Shown here piece after piece: positions 16,953 to 26,640 of a stretch of 64,000 bases of DNA. The notes under the pieces were generated by a model. That model worked only from the letters and a program-made list of their open reading frames with translations, was not told the DNA's origin and did no database searches. The stretch is from Mesorhizobium loti (GTDB taxonomy: Bacteria > Pseudomonadota > Alphaproteobacteria > Rhizobiales > Rhizobiaceae): NCBI GenBank assembly GCA_002356515.1, contig AP017605.1:3915001-3979000 (forward strand). Reading direction: 5' to 3'. Each line of letters begins with the position of its first letter. Within the stretch, counting starts at the first letter, position 1. Position numbers and translations under genes: made by a program.

Positions 16953-17696
16953 ATGGCGGATGAGCAGGGATTTCCACGCGACCTGGTGTTCACCCGGATC
17001 TGTCACGTCAAGCAGGGCTATGACGACCGGCGCCGCCATATTGTCCGCGAATTCGAGCGGCGCGGCGTGCCGGTCTATTTTTACACGGACTGGGACCGGC
17101 CCGATATCACCCCGGAGATCCGCAACGAGCTGGTCGCGCCCGCCTTTACCCACCCGCCAGCCGTCTCGCTGGCGCTGAAACATGTCGGCATCTGGCGTGA
17201 TTTCCTCGAGACCGACCTGCCCTATTGCCTGGTCTTCGAGGATGACGTCTTCCTCGCCCGCGACTTCGTCGCCAAGTTCCGGCGGGGGCTTGCCGAACTC
17301 GGCAGCCCTGCGCGCAAGGCCGTCATCTATCTCGGCAATGGCAGCAACTACTACACACCGAGCTGGAAATTGCGGAAGGGCCAGAGGCTTTACCCGGCAC
17401 TGCATGCCAGATGCACCGATTCCTATCTCATCACCCGCCCGGTCGCCGAAGCCCGCTGCGCCTGGATCGAGCAGAACAAGATATACACCTCGATCGACCA
17501 CCAGGTCGAACAGATGGACGAGAAGCTCGGCATTGAGATGCTGTGGTTCGAACGTCCGATTGTCGAACAAGGCAGCGAAAACGGCGCGTTTCAGACGTCC
17601 ATTTCCGCGAAAAACTATCCGCGTTTGTACAAAAGCCTGAAATGGAAATGGAAGAAATACACCCGCATGATCTTCGGCCACAACGCCCGGTCGTGA
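16953..17696 (+). CDS. Glycosyltransferase family 25 protein (LPS/surface glycan type)
   Basis: Cytosolic glycosyltransferase of 247 residues from ATG 16953 (a TTG two codons earlier is also in frame). The ICHVKQGYDDRRRHI start, LALKHVGIWRDFLETD, and the metal-binding LVFEDDVFLARDF are family 25 features. The later RCTDSYLITRP and TSIDHQVEQMDE complete the domain. GT25 enzymes usually add galactose to lipooligosaccharide; the real acceptor is unknown. The basic C-terminal tail (KSLKWKWKKYTRM) may associate with the membrane. It converges with the LysR regulator gene. Confidence 0.85.
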   Translation: MADEQGFPRDLVFTRICHVKQGYDDRRRHIVREFERRGVPVYFYTDWDRPDITPEIRNELVAPAFTHPPAVSLALKHVGIWRDFLETDLPYCLVFEDDVFLARDFVAKFRRGLAELGSPARKAVIYLGNGSNYYTPSWKLRKGQRLYPALHARCTDSYLITRPVAEARCAWIEQNKIYTSIDHQVEQMDEKLGIEMLWFERPIVEQGSENGAFQTSISAKNYPRLYKSLKWKWKKYTRMIFGHNARS

Positions 17697-17724
17697 CCGG
17701 AAGATCGGACCTGGCGCAGCCGGC

Positions 17725-18654
17725 TCATGCCTCCGTGCCGTGGGTCTTTGCCGCCTCCTCGAGAAGCCATTCGCGAAACGCGACGATGCGCGCGTCGTCC
17801 TTTGCGGTTTCCGGATAGACCAGGAAATAGGCGAACTCCGGCGCGACCTTGATGCCGAGCTCGAAGGGGCGGACGAGACGCCCTTGCGACAAATCGTTGG
17901 CGACCATGGCGAAGTCAGCCAGCGCCACGGCATTGCCGTCGAGTGCCGCCTGCGTGGCGTCGGTCGAAGAGCCGAAGACGAGGGTGCGGCTGTCGTCGAA
18001 ATCGTCGACGCCGGCCGCCTGCATCCACATGCGCCAGTTCGGCCAGGTGACGCCTTGCCGCGACCATTCGATATGCGCGAGCGTGTGCCGGAAAAGGTCG
18101 CGCGGTTCATTGAGCGGCGGGCCAGAAGCAAGCAGGGCCGGGCTGCACACCGGAATGATGATGTTGTCGAACAGCCGGTGCGCGCAAAGCCCCGGATATT
18201 TGCCGGTGCCGAAGCGGATGCCGATATCGACGTCGTCGCGCTCGAAATCCCTGACATCGTAGGTGATGTCGAAGCGCAGCTCGATGCCCGGCCTTTGATG
18301 GCGAAAATCGTCGATGCGCCGCATCAGCCATTTCGTCGCGAACTGCGCGTCGAGCGTCACTTTCAAGAGCGCCGTGCCGCGCGTCGTCTTGCGAGCCCGC
18401 GACACCGCCCGGTTGAGCAGGTCGAGCGCGTCGATCGAGGCCTCGAACAGCACGTTTCCCGCTTCCGTCAGCCGCATGGTGCGGCTGGTGCGCGTGAACA
18501 GCACCAGGTCGAGCTGATCCTCGATCTCCTTGACCTGGTGGCTGACCGCGGCCGGCGTCAGCCCAAGCTCGTCGGCGGCGCGGGTGAAATTGAGGTGACG
18601 CGCTGCCGCCTCGAAGGTCCTCAATGCGCGGGTTCCGGGCAGGAGGCGAGACAT
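17725..18654 (-). CDS. LysR-family transcriptional regulator, GcvA-like
   Basis: Regulator of 309 residues with an N-terminal winged helix-turn-helix (about 1-60: TFEAAARHLNFTRAADELGLTPAAVSHQVKEIE split across the domain) and a C-terminal periplasmic-binding-protein-like effector domain from about 90. The sequence is closest in style to the GcvA group, common in Rhizobiales. It is divergent from a DUF1127 gene across 130 bases, the usual layout for a LysR regulator acting on its neighbour. The effector and target are not evident. Confidence 0.9.
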   Translation of the reverse strand: MSRLLPGTRALRTFEAAARHLNFTRAADELGLTPAAVSHQVKEIEDQLDLVLFTRTSRTMRLTEAGNVLFEASIDALDLLNRAVSRARKTTRGTALLKVTLDAQFATKWLMRRIDDFRHQRPGIELRFDITYDVRDFERDDVDIGIRFGTGKYPGLCAHRLFDNIIIPVCSPALLASGPPLNEPRDLFRHTLAHIEWSRQGVTWPNWRMWMQAAGVDDFDDSRTLVFGSSTDATQAALDGNAVALADFAMVANDLSQGRLVRPFELGIKVAPEFAYFLVYPETAKDDARIVAFREWLLEEAAKTHGTEA

Positions 18655-18784
18655 CCGGTCTCCAAATAAAACTTGATGATCTGAAAAGAACTACTCGTTT
18701 CCCGTTTATTTTTCAATCCGGCATGATTGCAGCATCGAGATACCTTCAAACCAGATTTGACATCTGGAGAAACCGGATAAAGCC

Positions 18785-19042
18785 ATGACCGACCTCGCTC
18801 TGAAATCCCACACCGCCCTCAAATCCCGCTCCGGCATCGCACCCTGGCTGCACGCCGCAATCGATTGGCTGCGTCAGGCGCGGGTCGCCGCCCGGCTTCC
18901 GCACGAGTCTGTTGAGGGTCTCTCCGAGAGCCAGTTGCGCGACATCGGCGCCGAACGCCGGGATATCGCACAGGTGATGGACCGGGAACTCCGCGAAATC
19001 GGCCTGCTGGGCACGGGTTGGCAGAAACCGGGCAGGAGATAG
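18785..19042 (+). CDS. DUF1127 (YjiS-like) small protein
   Basis: Protein of 85 residues ending in a DUF1127-type motif, here SESQLRDIGAERRDI, near residues 47-61. Small arginine-rich DUF1127 proteins in alphaproteobacteria have been linked to RNA binding and to phosphate or carbon regulation in some species. ATG 18785 is preceded by a weak ribosome site. The LysR gene is divergent and may regulate it. Confidence 0.8.
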   Translation: MTDLALKSHTALKSRSGIAPWLHAAIDWLRQARVAARLPHESVEGLSESQLRDIGAERRDIAQVMDRELREIGLLGTGWQKPGRR

Positions 19043-19049
19043 GGGAATA

Positions 19050-19115
19050 AGGCGGTAGGGCAATAGGGAAAGTCAGGACGCCGGAAGACACTCGCTACTG
19101 CCCTACTGCACTACC
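19050..19115. repeat. Imperfect inverted repeat between DUF1127 and L,D-transpeptidase genes
   Basis: Left arm ggtagggcaatag and right arm ctactgccctac form an imperfect hairpin about 30 bases apart. It lies between the 3' ends of two convergent genes. Its wording (tagggcaatagggaa) is similar to the inverted repeat at 63199-63269, suggesting a shared repeat family. Confidence 0.5.
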
Positions 19116-19707
19116 TCACCACCCTCACCACCGTCCGGTCCGACAGCAGCGGTAAGAGCCGCGCCATGGTGCGCGCGGTCACCGCGACACAGCCTTGCGT
19201 CGGCGTGAAGCCTGGGCGTGCCAGGTGGAAGAAGATGGCGCTGCCGCGCCCGCGGCGACGCGGCGAAATGTTCCAGTCGAGCACCAGGCAGGCATCGTAG
19301 AGCCGGTCGTCGCGCCGCATGCGCTCATGGCTGGCGCCATAGGGGATCCTGACCGGCCTGTTGTAGTTGCGGTCGTCCGGCACCTCGCACCAGCCGAGAT
19401 CGGGCCCGATCGGGGTCATCGCCAGCCGGGTCCTGCGGCCACCGGCAAACTGATCTCCCCGAAAGTAACCCGACAGGATCCGCATCGCGCCAAGCGGCGT
19501 GGCGCCATCACCCTCGCGCTTGTCGGCCGAGATGCCACCGCGCCCCAGCGCGCAGGCAAACACCATTTTTCCGGCCTGCAGCAGGCCCTGGCTGGGGTGG
19601 CCGGGCCTTGCCCGCACGGTCAGCACACGCAGCCGTTTTGGCAAAATTGCGCCGGCTGCATTGCGATCGCGTTTTTTCTTGTATGATCGTGCCACGGAAC
19701 AAATCAC
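19111..19707 (-). CDS. L,D-transpeptidase family protein (YkuD domain)
   Basis: Protein with a YkuD-type catalytic domain of the COG3786 style. The signature is FFHLARPGFTPTQGCVAV, with the catalytic cysteine in GCVAV and the histidine ahead. L,D-transpeptidases cross-link peptidoglycan in the periplasm or attach proteins to it. No clear signal peptide is visible in the current reading: the N-terminus is basic (SYKKKRDRNAAG) rather than hydrophobic. The longest frame begins at GTG 19707; GTG 19693 is an alternative, so the start is uncertain. It is divergent from the response-regulator gene. Confidence 0.82.
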   Translation of the reverse strand: MICSVARSYKKKRDRNAAGAILPKRLRVLTVRARPGHPSQGLLQAGKMVFACALGRGGISADKREGDGATPLGAMRILSGYFRGDQFAGGRRTRLAMTPIGPDLGWCEVPDDRNYNRPVRIPYGASHERMRRDDRLYDACLVLDWNISPRRRGRGSAIFFHLARPGFTPTQGCVAVTARTMARLLPLLSDRTVVRVVR

Positions 19708-19791
19708 TGTGATCGGCTATTGTGTCGGCCAGCTTCCGCATAAATACGCAGCGGTCAAATGAATTCACTTTTCAAAACAACGGATTGATCC

Positions 19792-20475
19792 ATGACCTCA
19801 CGCACCATCCTGATCGTCGACGACGACGACGACCTGCGCGGCACACTGGTCGAGCAACTCGCCCTCTATGAGGAATTCGACGTGCTGCAGGAAGCGACTG
19901 CGGCAAAAGGCGTCACCGCCGCACGCGGCGGCCTCATCGACCTGCTCATCATGGATGTCGGCCTGCCCGACATGGACGGCCGCGAGGCCGTCAAGATCCT
20001 GCGCAAGGGCGGCTACAAGGCGCCGATCATCATGCTGACCGGCCACGACACCGATTCGGACACGATTCTGGGTCTCGAGGCCGGCGCCAACGACTATGTC
20101 ACGAAGCCGTTCCGCTTCGCGGTGCTGCTGGCGCGTATCCGCGCTCAGTTGCGCCAGCACGAGCAGAGCGAGGACGCCACCTTCTCGGTCGGTCCCTACA
20201 CCTTCAAGCCTAGCCAGAAGCTGCTCATCGACCCGCGCGGCGGCAAGGTGCGGCTGACGGAGAAGGAAGCCTCGATCATCAAATATCTCTACCGCGCCGA
20301 CCAGAAGGTGGTGACGCGCGACGTGCTGCTGGAGGAGGTCTGGGGCTACAATTCCGGCGTCACCACGCACACGCTGGAAACCCATGTCTACCGGCTGCGC
20401 CAGAAGATCGAGCGCGATCCTTCCAATGCGGAAATTCTTGTGACAGAAAGCGGTGGCTACAAGCTGGTTCCTTAA
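19792..20475 (+). CDS. cenR: OmpR-family response regulator, CenR-like
   Basis: Two-component response regulator of 227 residues. The receiver domain has an acidic patch at D10-D14, the phosphorylation site D55 in MDVGLPDMDG and K105 in TKPFRF. The C-terminal winged helix (about 130-227) includes LTEKEASIIKYLYRA and the recognition helix region THTLETHVYRLRQKIE. The sequence and its following neighbour, a cyclic-nucleotide-binding protein, match the CenR/OtpR locus of Brucella and relatives, where it controls cell-envelope genes. No histidine kinase is adjacent. The gene symbol is by recognition and less certain than the family. Confidence 0.88.
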   Translation: MTSRTILIVDDDDDLRGTLVEQLALYEEFDVLQEATAAKGVTAARGGLIDLLIMDVGLPDMDGREAVKILRKGGYKAPIIMLTGHDTDSDTILGLEAGANDYVTKPFRFAVLLARIRAQLRQHEQSEDATFSVGPYTFKPSQKLLIDPRGGKVRLTEKEASIIKYLYRADQKVVTRDVLLEEVWGYNSGVTTHTLETHVYRLRQKIERDPSNAEILVTESGGYKLVP

Positions 20476-20494
20476 ACATTTCACTATCCAATTA

Positions 20495-20539
20495 GCAATT
20501 CCAGGAAAAGTGTGGGCGGTTTTCCGTCCGGAATTGCGT
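20495..20539. repeat. Palindromic intergenic repeat, family A copy 2
   Basis: Copy of the repeat also seen at 16428-16473. The arms gcaattcc and ggaattgc flank gaaaagtg and cggttttcc. It lies after the CenR-like gene and before the cNMP-binding gene, and has no T-run. Confidence 0.75.
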
Positions 20540-20659
20540 AAAACTAAATGGATAGAGCGGTCTGGGCGGGGCCGCTTTCGGGTGCGATCCTGTTGGAGGG
20601 TATTCGGGATCTGCTCGTGAAGGAGGGATTGGACTGACCGTTCGGGGACGCAGCTAGAG

Positions 20660-21115
20660 ATGGCGTTGGATGACGACATCCGCATCCTGTCCGCAGTGAA
20701 GCTCTTCCAGGGTTTCACGCAGGAGCAGCTGCGCCTGCTCGCCTTCGGCGCCGAGAACACCCTGTTGCAGGCCAACCACAAGCTTTACCGCGAGGACGAC
20801 GAGGCCGATTCGGCCTATGTCGTGGTCAGCGGACGCATCGTGCTCTATCGCGAGCAGAGCGGCGAGCGCATCCCGATCGGCACCGCCGGCCCCGGCACCA
20901 TCCTGAGCGAACTGGCATTGATCGCCGACACCAACCGGCTGACCAGCGCATCGGCCGAAATCGACTCGGAAGTGATCCGGCTCAGCCGCAAGATGTTCCG
21001 TCGCATCCTGGAGGAATATCCCGAAGTCGCGGTGAAACTGCACGAGCGCATTTCCGAGGAATTCCAGGCCATGATCCGCCGCATCGAGAAACTGGCGCCG
21101 CGGTTTTCCGGCTGA
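20660..21115 (+). CDS. Cyclic nucleotide-binding domain protein
   Basis: Protein of 151 residues consisting almost entirely of a cNMP-binding beta-roll (about 15-130) with LFQGFTQEQLRLLAFG, YVVVSGRIVLYREQSG and SELALIADTNRLTSASA, the last corresponding to the phosphate-binding cassette. No helix-turn-helix follows, so it is not a CRP-type activator. A similar protein, annotated as a cAMP-dependent kinase regulatory subunit, follows the CenR/OtpR gene in Brucella. Arginine in the usual cAMP-phosphate position is not obvious, so ligand binding is uncertain. A repeat and a 184-base gap separate it from the regulator. Confidence 0.85.
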   Translation: MALDDDIRILSAVKLFQGFTQEQLRLLAFGAENTLLQANHKLYREDDEADSAYVVVSGRIVLYREQSGERIPIGTAGPGTILSELALIADTNRLTSASAEIDSEVIRLSRKMFRRILEEYPEVAVKLHERISEEFQAMIRRIEKLAPRFSG

Positions 21116-21131
21116 GGAGAGCGAGGCGGAC

Positions 21132-21623
21132 ATGACCTTTCAGCTTGTTCGCGCCACCGAAAACGACCTGCCCTTCATCATGGCCACCGAACGGCGCGAG
21201 GGCTACGACGCGTTCGTCGGGCGTTGGGACGAGCCGCGCCATCGCCAAGCCCTTTCCGACGGCGCGCACGCCTATTTCGTAGGGACCGAACGTTCCGTGC
21301 CGAACGGCTTCGTGATCCTGCGCGGTTGGGCTTCTGCCGAACGTGTGACATTGGTCAAGCGCATAGCCGTCGTCGCGCCGGGGCAAGGCCAGGGCCGAGC
21401 GCTGCTCGCGGCGGCGGTTGATCGGGTCTTTGTCGAGACCGACGCCTACCGGCTCTGCATCGGCCTCTTTCCGGACAATCATCGCGCACGGCGCACCTAT
21501 GAGGCCGTTGGATTCACAGCCGAAGGCGTTGCGCGAGGCAGTGCGTTCTTCAACGGCGTACATCGCGACGAACTGGTCATGGCGCAACTGCGGCCGGAGT
21601 GGGAAAAGCGCCGGTCCGGATAA
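21132..21623 (+). CDS. GNAT-family N-acetyltransferase
   Basis: Acetyltransferase of 163 residues. The acetyl-CoA loop is in VAPGQGQGRALLAAAVD (consensus Q/RxxGxG/A) and the late strand-helix RRTYEAVGFTAEGVAR is typical of GNAT. The substrate is unknown. The gene starts 16 bases after the cNMP-binding gene with GGAGAG upstream. Its TAA stop directly abuts the convergent xthA stop, leaving no base between them. Confidence 0.88.
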   Translation: MTFQLVRATENDLPFIMATERREGYDAFVGRWDEPRHRQALSDGAHAYFVGTERSVPNGFVILRGWASAERVTLVKRIAVVAPGQGQGRALLAAAVDRVFVETDAYRLCIGLFPDNHRARRTYEAVGFTAEGVARGSAFFNGVHRDELVMAQLRPEWEKRRSG

Positions 21624-22430
21624 TCAATCGAGATCGAACCGCGCAATCACAGGCACATGGTCCGACGGTCGATCCCAGCCGCGCGCCGCCCGCAGGATCT
21701 CGTAACCGGCGAAATCAGACACCAGATTGGGTGACGACCAGACATGGTCGAGCCGCCGGCCGCGATTGGACAGCTCCCAATCCTGCGCGCGATAACTCCA
21801 CCAAGTGTAGAGCTTCTGATCTATCGGCACATTGAGCCGCATCAGGTCGACCCAGTTGCCGGCGAGTCGCATCGCCTCGAAGTTTTCGGTCTCGACGGGT
21901 GTGTGGCTGACGACGCTGAGCAATTGTTTGTGCGACCAGACGTCGTGCTCGAGCGGCGCGATGTTGAGGTCGCCGACCAGCACCGAGGCGGACACCTCGC
22001 TATGCTCGGCGCGGATGGCGTTCATCTCGGCGACGAAATCGAGCTTGTGCTTGAATTTCTTGTTGATTTCGGGATCGGGTTCGTCGCCGCCAGCCGGCAC
22101 GTAGAAATTGTGCAGCAGGATCGTCTTGCCGCCGGCCCGTACCGTCACTGACAGATGCCGGCTGTCCTCGATCTCGCAGAAGCGTCGCTTTTCGACCACC
22201 TCGATCGGCCGCCGCGCCACCGTCGCGACGCCGTGATAGCCCTTCTGGCCATGGAAGGCGATGTGTTGGTAGCCGAGCCTGCGGAATGCCTTTTCGGGAA
22301 ACAGCTCATCGGGAACTTTCGTTTCCTGCAGGCAGAGCACATCGGGGGCGTACTCGTCGAGCAGGCGCTCGACGATCGGCATGCGCAGGCGAACGGAGTT
22401 GATATTCCAGGTGGCAATCGAAAAGGGCAT
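21624..22430 (-). CDS. xthA: Exodeoxyribonuclease III
   Basis: Cytosolic DNA-repair enzyme of 268 residues: 3'-5' exonuclease and AP endonuclease. The fold signatures are ATWNINSVRLR at the start, CLQETKVPDELFP, HNFYVPAGGDEPD, LVGDLNIAPLEHDVW, and a C-terminal RRLDHVWSSP and PSDHVPVIARFDLD with the catalytic histidine. ATG 22430 begins MPFSIATWN; earlier in-frame residues are not part of the family. It is convergent with the GNAT gene and 169 bases downstream of lolA. Confidence 0.95.
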   Translation of the reverse strand: MPFSIATWNINSVRLRMPIVERLLDEYAPDVLCLQETKVPDELFPEKAFRRLGYQHIAFHGQKGYHGVATVARRPIEVVEKRRFCEIEDSRHLSVTVRAGGKTILLHNFYVPAGGDEPDPEINKKFKHKLDFVAEMNAIRAEHSEVSASVLVGDLNIAPLEHDVWSHKQLLSVVSHTPVETENFEAMRLAGNWVDLMRLNVPIDQKLYTWWSYRAQDWELSNRGRRLDHVWSSPNLVSDFAGYEILRAARGWDRPSDHVPVIARFDLD

Positions 22431-22599
22431 TCGCAATCCAGGACAGCGTGTGTCCGGCCAGACCGCTGGGCTCTGGCGGAGAAGACGCCTATTGACGGAG
22501 TCAGTCCGGGAACCTGCCAGCCGAAGGCTGCAAATACAAGCCGGGCCGCGCTCGGCGAGTCGCGGCCCATTACTTTCCACAGCTATTGGAGCGATCGGT

Positions 22600-23289
22600 C
22601 TACCGCGTCTTGGTGTTCAGCTCTCGGTTGGCCGTATAGTCGATGGCGAAGGTGTCCGGCGCGAAGCTGACGCCTTCCTTGGTGTTGAAGATCATCACCG
22701 TGGTGTCCTTGCCCTGTGCGTCGGTGATGGTCCACTGGCGCAGATCGTAGGTTTTCGGATCGAACATCATGGTGATCATCGCATTGCCGAACACCGACTT
22801 GTCGGCGAGCTTGATAGTGGTGAGGTCGTCTTCTTCCTTGACGCTCTTGACGCGGTCGCCGGAGAGGTCGATGCGGTCGTCGAGCAGCAATTTCAGCGGC
22901 GTCTTCGACAGCGGATAAAGATCGGAGGTCTTCATTTTCTTGTTGAGGATGACCACCGACTTGCCGTCCGAAATCACCTTGAAATTCGATGACCCGTCAT
23001 AGTTGAAGCGGATCTTGCCCGGCCGCTCGAGGAAGAACTTGCCGCCGGTCTGCTCGCCCTTGGGGCCGAACTGCACGAATTCGCCGCTCATCGATTTGAC
23101 CGAGGAAAAATGGTCGGCGATCTTCTGCGCGGCGGCAGGCACGGCGGCCTGCGCCGAGGCCAGCAACTCGAAGCCGGGCACTACATTAAGGGCGGTGGCC
23201 CCCGCTGCGACAAGGCCGAGGCCAAGCAGCTGGCGGCGGGTGGGAGCAAAATCGCTGAGTGCGGAAAGATCGTTCTTCATGTCGGTCAC
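22600..23289 (-). CDS. lolA: Outer-membrane lipoprotein carrier protein LolA
   Basis: Periplasmic chaperone of 229 residues that ferries lipoproteins from LolCDE to the outer membrane. The mature part has DHFSSVKSMSGEFVQFG, FFLERPGKIRFNYD, and the DLYPLSKTPLKLLLDD segment typical of LolA. The N-terminus contains TRRQLLGLGLVAAGATAL, a twin-arginine-like signal followed by a hydrophobic stretch ending at ASAQA, so Tat export is possible instead of Sec. MTDMKNDL starts at 23289; ATG 23280 is an alternative. It lies 125 bases after ftsK on the minus strand, a common order in alphaproteobacteria. Confidence 0.92.
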   Translation of the reverse strand: MTDMKNDLSALSDFAPTRRQLLGLGLVAAGATALNVVPGFELLASAQAAVPAAAQKIADHFSSVKSMSGEFVQFGPKGEQTGGKFFLERPGKIRFNYDGSSNFKVISDGKSVVILNKKMKTSDLYPLSKTPLKLLLDDRIDLSGDRVKSVKEEDDLTTIKLADKSVFGNAMITMMFDPKTYDLRQWTITDAQGKDTTVMIFNTKEGVSFAPDTFAIDYTANRELNTKTR

Positions 23290-23414
23290 TCGCTTGGTGG
23301 TTCCTGTATCTGTCGCTGTGGTGAACCCCCAGTTGGGCTGAAGTTTGGCGGTAGCGCGGCGCTGCTTCGCCTCAACGCGCCAGAGGGTTCAAAGTTGCCG
23401 TGAACTCCCCGCCA

Positions 23415-26072
23415 TCAGAATTTGTCGTCTTCGGTCGGCACCAGGATCTCGCGTTTTCCGGCATGGTTGGCCGGGCCGACAATGCCTTCCTTTTCCATCT
23501 TCTCGATGATCGAGGCGGCGCGGTTGTAGCCGATGCCGAGACGACGCTGGATATAGCTGGTCGAGGCCTTGCCGTCGCGCAGCACCACGGCCACCGCCTG
23601 GTCGTAGGGATCGTCGGAATCGTCCAGATTGCTGTTGCCGCCACCCCCGCCGGAGCCGCCCTTGCCGGACGGCTCGTCATCGTCCTCGTCATCATCCTCG
23701 GTGATGGCATCGAGATATTCGGGCACGCCCTGCAGCTTCAGGTGCCCGACGATCTTCTCGACCTCGTCATCGGAGACGAAGGGCCCGTGCACGCGCTGGA
23801 TGCGGCCGCCGCCGGCCATGTAGAGCATGTCGCCCATGCCGAGCAGCTGCTCGGCGCCCTGCTCGCCCAGAATGGTGCGGCTGTCGATCTTGGAGGTGAC
23901 CTGGAAGGAGATGCGGGTCGGGAAGTTGGCCTTGATGGTGCCGGTGATGACGTCGACCGACGGCCGCTGCGTCGCCATGATGACGTGGATGCCGGCGGCA
24001 CGCGCCATCTGCGCCAGGCGCTGCACCGCGCCCTCGATGTCCTTGCCGGCGACCATCATCAGGTCGGCCATTTCGTCGATGATGACGACGATGTAGGGCA
24101 TCGGCTCGAGGTCGAGATTCTCCGTCTCGTAGATCGCCTCGCCGGTCTGGCGGTCGAAGCCGGTCTGTACCGTGCGCGAAATCTTCTCGCCTTTTTTCTC
24201 GGCCAGCTGAACGCGAGCGTTGAAACCATCGATGTTGCGGACGCCGACTTTGGACATCTTGCGGTAGCGGTCCTCCATCTCGCGCACGGTCCATTTCAGC
24301 GCCACCACCGCCTTCTTCGGATCGGTGACGACGGGCGTCAAAAGATGCGGGATGCCGTCATAGACGGACAATTCCAGCATCTTCGGGTCGATCATGATCA
24401 GCCGGCATTCCTGCGGCGTCAGCTTGTAGAGCAGCGACAGGATCATGGTGTTGATGGCGACGGATTTGCCGGAGCCGGTGGTGCCGGCGACCAGCACGTG
24501 CGGCATCTTGGCGATGTCGACGATGACCGCTTCGCCATTGATGCTCTTGCCCAGCGCCAGCGCCAGCTTGGACTTGGTCGTCTCGAAATCGCGGCTGGCC
24601 AATATCTCCCGGAGGTAGACGGTTTCGCGCTTGGCATTCGGCAGTTCGATGCCTATCGCGTTGCGGCCGGGAACCACGGCGACGCGGCAAGCGATAGCGC
24701 TCATCGAGCGGGCGATGTCGTCGGACAGGCCGATGACGCGCGACGATTTGATGCCGGGCGCCGGTTCCAGCTCATAAAGGGTGACCACCGGACCGGGTCG
24801 CACGGCGATGATCTCGCCCTTGACACCGAAATCCTCCAGCACGCCCTCGAGCAGGCGCGCATTCTGCTCCAGCGCATCCTTCGACAGGCTTGCGTCCTTG
24901 GCAACGTTCTTCGGTTCGGACAGGAAATGCAGCGACGGCATTTCGAACGTGTCCGAGCCGATCAGCGAGGTCTGCGCCTCGCGCTGGACGCGCGCGCCCG
25001 GAGCCGGGCGCGGCGCCGGCGCTTCGACGCGGGTTGCGGCGTCGGAGCGGAACTGCTGCACCTTGGCCGTGGGGGCCCCACGGCGCTGGGTGACGGGCTC
25101 GTCGTCGAAATCCACGTCGCCGCGGTCGAAGATATCGTCATCGTCCGGATCGACGGATACGCTGCGGTCATTGACCATGGCGGCGAAGAATTCCGGTTCG
25201 ACGCGAGCGCGGCCGTCCGGGCTCATCCGCTGTTCGGCGAATTCGGCCGATTCGACCCGTTCGGCGGCGCGCCGCCAAGCGGTGGAGCGCGGCTCCAGCT
25301 CCGGCTCGTACTCATCGCGTTCCTGCCTGCGGCGCACGGCGCGGCGATGCATCCACGCGCGCAGCGACAGCCACCAATGGGTGATGGCACCGAGCGCTAG
25401 TATGCCCTCGTCCCCCTCATCCTCGTCATTGTCGAACAGCAGATCGTCCTCGCGCGGGTCCGCGGCGGCCGGCTCCTCCATCACGGCGAAGCCGTTCTTG
25501 CGCCCGATCAGCGCCGAGCCATAGGCGAACAGCCAGAGCGTCGGCGCCGCCAGCAAGACGGCGAACACGCTGGCGATCAGCCCGGTTGGATAGCCGCCGA
25601 TGAGCACGCCGGGAATCTTGAGCACCATGTCACCGAACACGCCGCCGAGGCCGGTGGGCAGCGGCCATGTCTTGGGCGGCACGATGCAACCGGCGATCGC
25701 GGCGGCGAGCAGCGCGAAACCGAACCAGAACAGTCCGCGCTTGGGCAGCCTGTCGACGCCGCGCGCCGAAAACAGCAGATACCCCCAGATCACAGCCGGA
25801 ACCAGCGCCGCAACCGCGGCGAGGCCGAAGAACTGCATGGCAAGGTCGGAGAACACGGCACCCGCATAGCCCATGGCGTTGGTGACGGTGTTGCTGGTGG
25901 CGTGCGAGAAGCTTGGATCGGCGACGTTCCAGGTGGCGAGGCTGGCGACCCCGAAGGCTACAGCCAGGAACAGGCCGGCGCCGACCAGCCGGCCGACCTG
26001 GCGCCGTGCGAAAGCCTGGATGCCGTGCCCCGTATCGGTCAGCGCGAGCGGTGCTGAAGCCCCTGAACGCAT
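23415..26072 (-). CDS. ftsK: DNA translocase FtsK
   Basis: Septum-associated DNA pump of 885 residues that moves the terminal chromosome region and activates XerCD recombination. Four N-terminal transmembrane helices lie between about 25 and 185. A charged linker follows, then the motor: the beta domain has Walker A in GTTGSGKS (about 525-532) and Walker B in [11 protein letters not shown] (about 660-668). The C-terminal gamma winged helix (about 820-885) includes [19 protein letters not shown] and reads KOPS sites. Length is normal for alphaproteobacterial FtsK. XerC is encoded elsewhere in the window at 51952. Confidence 0.96.
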   Translation of the reverse strand: MRSGASAPLALTDTGHGIQAFARRQVGRLVGAGLFLAVAFGVASLATWNVADPSFSHATSNTVTNAMGYAGAVFSDLAMQFFGLAAVAALVPAVIWGYLLFSARGVDRLPKRGLFWFGFALLAAAIAGCIVPPKTWPLPTGLGGVFGDMVLKIPGVLIGGYPTGLIASVFAVLLAAPTLWLFAYGSALIGRKNGFAVMEEPAAADPREDDLLFDNDEDEGDEGILALGAITHWWLSLRAWMHRRAVRRRQERDEYEPELEPRSTAWRRAAERVESAEFAEQRMSPDGRARVEPEFFAAMVNDRSVSVDPDDDDIFDRGDVDFDDEPVTQRRGAPTAKVQQFRSDAATRVEAPAPRPAPGARVQREAQTSLIGSDTFEMPSLHFLSEPKNVAKDASLSKDALEQNARLLEGVLEDFGVKGEIIAVRPGPVVTLYELEPAPGIKSSRVIGLSDDIARSMSAIACRVAVVPGRNAIGIELPNAKRETVYLREILASRDFETTKSKLALALGKSINGEAVIVDIAKMPHVLVAGTTGSGKSVAINTMILSLLYKLTPQECRLIMIDPKMLELSVYDGIPHLLTPVVTDPKKAVVALKWTVREMEDRYRKMSKVGVRNIDGFNARVQLAEKKGEKISRTVQTGFDRQTGEAIYETENLDLEPMPYIVVIIDEMADLMMVAGKDIEGAVQRLAQMARAAGIHVIMATQRPSVDVITGTIKANFPTRISFQVTSKIDSRTILGEQGAEQLLGMGDMLYMAGGGRIQRVHGPFVSDDEVEKIVGHLKLQGVPEYLDAITEDDDEDDDEPSGKGGSGGGGGNSNLDDSDDPYDQAVAVVLRDGKASTSYIQRRLGIGYNRAASIIEKMEKEGIVGPANHAGKREILVPTEDDKF

Positions 26073-26268
26073 GCTCTTCCCCGTCAGTGATTGCCTGGCC
26101 GCAGCACATGACGCACTCCGGCAGATTCGGATGCCAGACTATCGGTGGGAAGGTTAAGGGCGCATTAACTATAAGAGGTTGAGATCATCAAACCCCGTCA
26201 CTTCAGGTTAAAGCGGAAGCGGACAGGGCGTGCAACGTCGCCGTGCGACCACCAAGGTGGATAGAGGC

Positions 26269-26640
26269 ATGCAATCTGTCTTCCTTCGCGTGGCGGCTCT
26301 CGCCTGGGCAGGGCTTAGCCTCGTGCTCGCCCTGCATTGGTTTGTCGACCTCGGCATGGTGGGCTTTCCTGATGGCTACATCACGCCCTTCGCGCGGGCG
26401 ACCGGCCCACTCCTGCACCTGCTTGCCTTCGCCTGTTTGATACAGGGCCTGTATTTTCTGTACAGAGCTCTCTTCGGCAAGGGATTTGGGGTACTGGGCC
26501 TGGGCCTGCAAATTCTGATTGCGGCCGTCCTGACGGTGGCGCCGGCGTTGATTGTCCGGAATTGCCCCCATTCACAGACCTGCAGCAATGCCTATGAGGC
26601 GCTGACAAACACCATGATGGATGACGGGATCGGTGGATAG
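26269..26640 (+). CDS. Small integral membrane protein, unknown function
   Basis: Inner-membrane protein of 123 residues with three predicted helices (about 5-24, 45-66 and 73-95) and a short polar C-terminus containing C99 and C105 in the RNCPHSQTC segment, possibly a disulfide on the outer face. No family was recognised. ATG 26269 was chosen for the AAGGTGG located eight bases upstream; an in-frame ATG 13 codons earlier would add a basic leader. It stands alone, divergent from ftsK. Confidence 0.65.
   Translation: MQSVFLRVAALAWAGLSLVLALHWFVDLGMVGFPDGYITPFARATGPLLHLLAFACLIQGLYFLYRALFGKGFGVLGLGLQILIAAVLTVAPALIVRNCPHSQTCSNAYEALTNTMMDDGIGG

Noticed and set aside
23400..25400. Plus-strand open frame of about 666 codons opposite ftsK
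   Set aside because: FtsK motifs are complete on the minus strand. The plus-strand product is low-complexity His/Asp/Gly/Arg sequence typical of antisense GC-rich frames.
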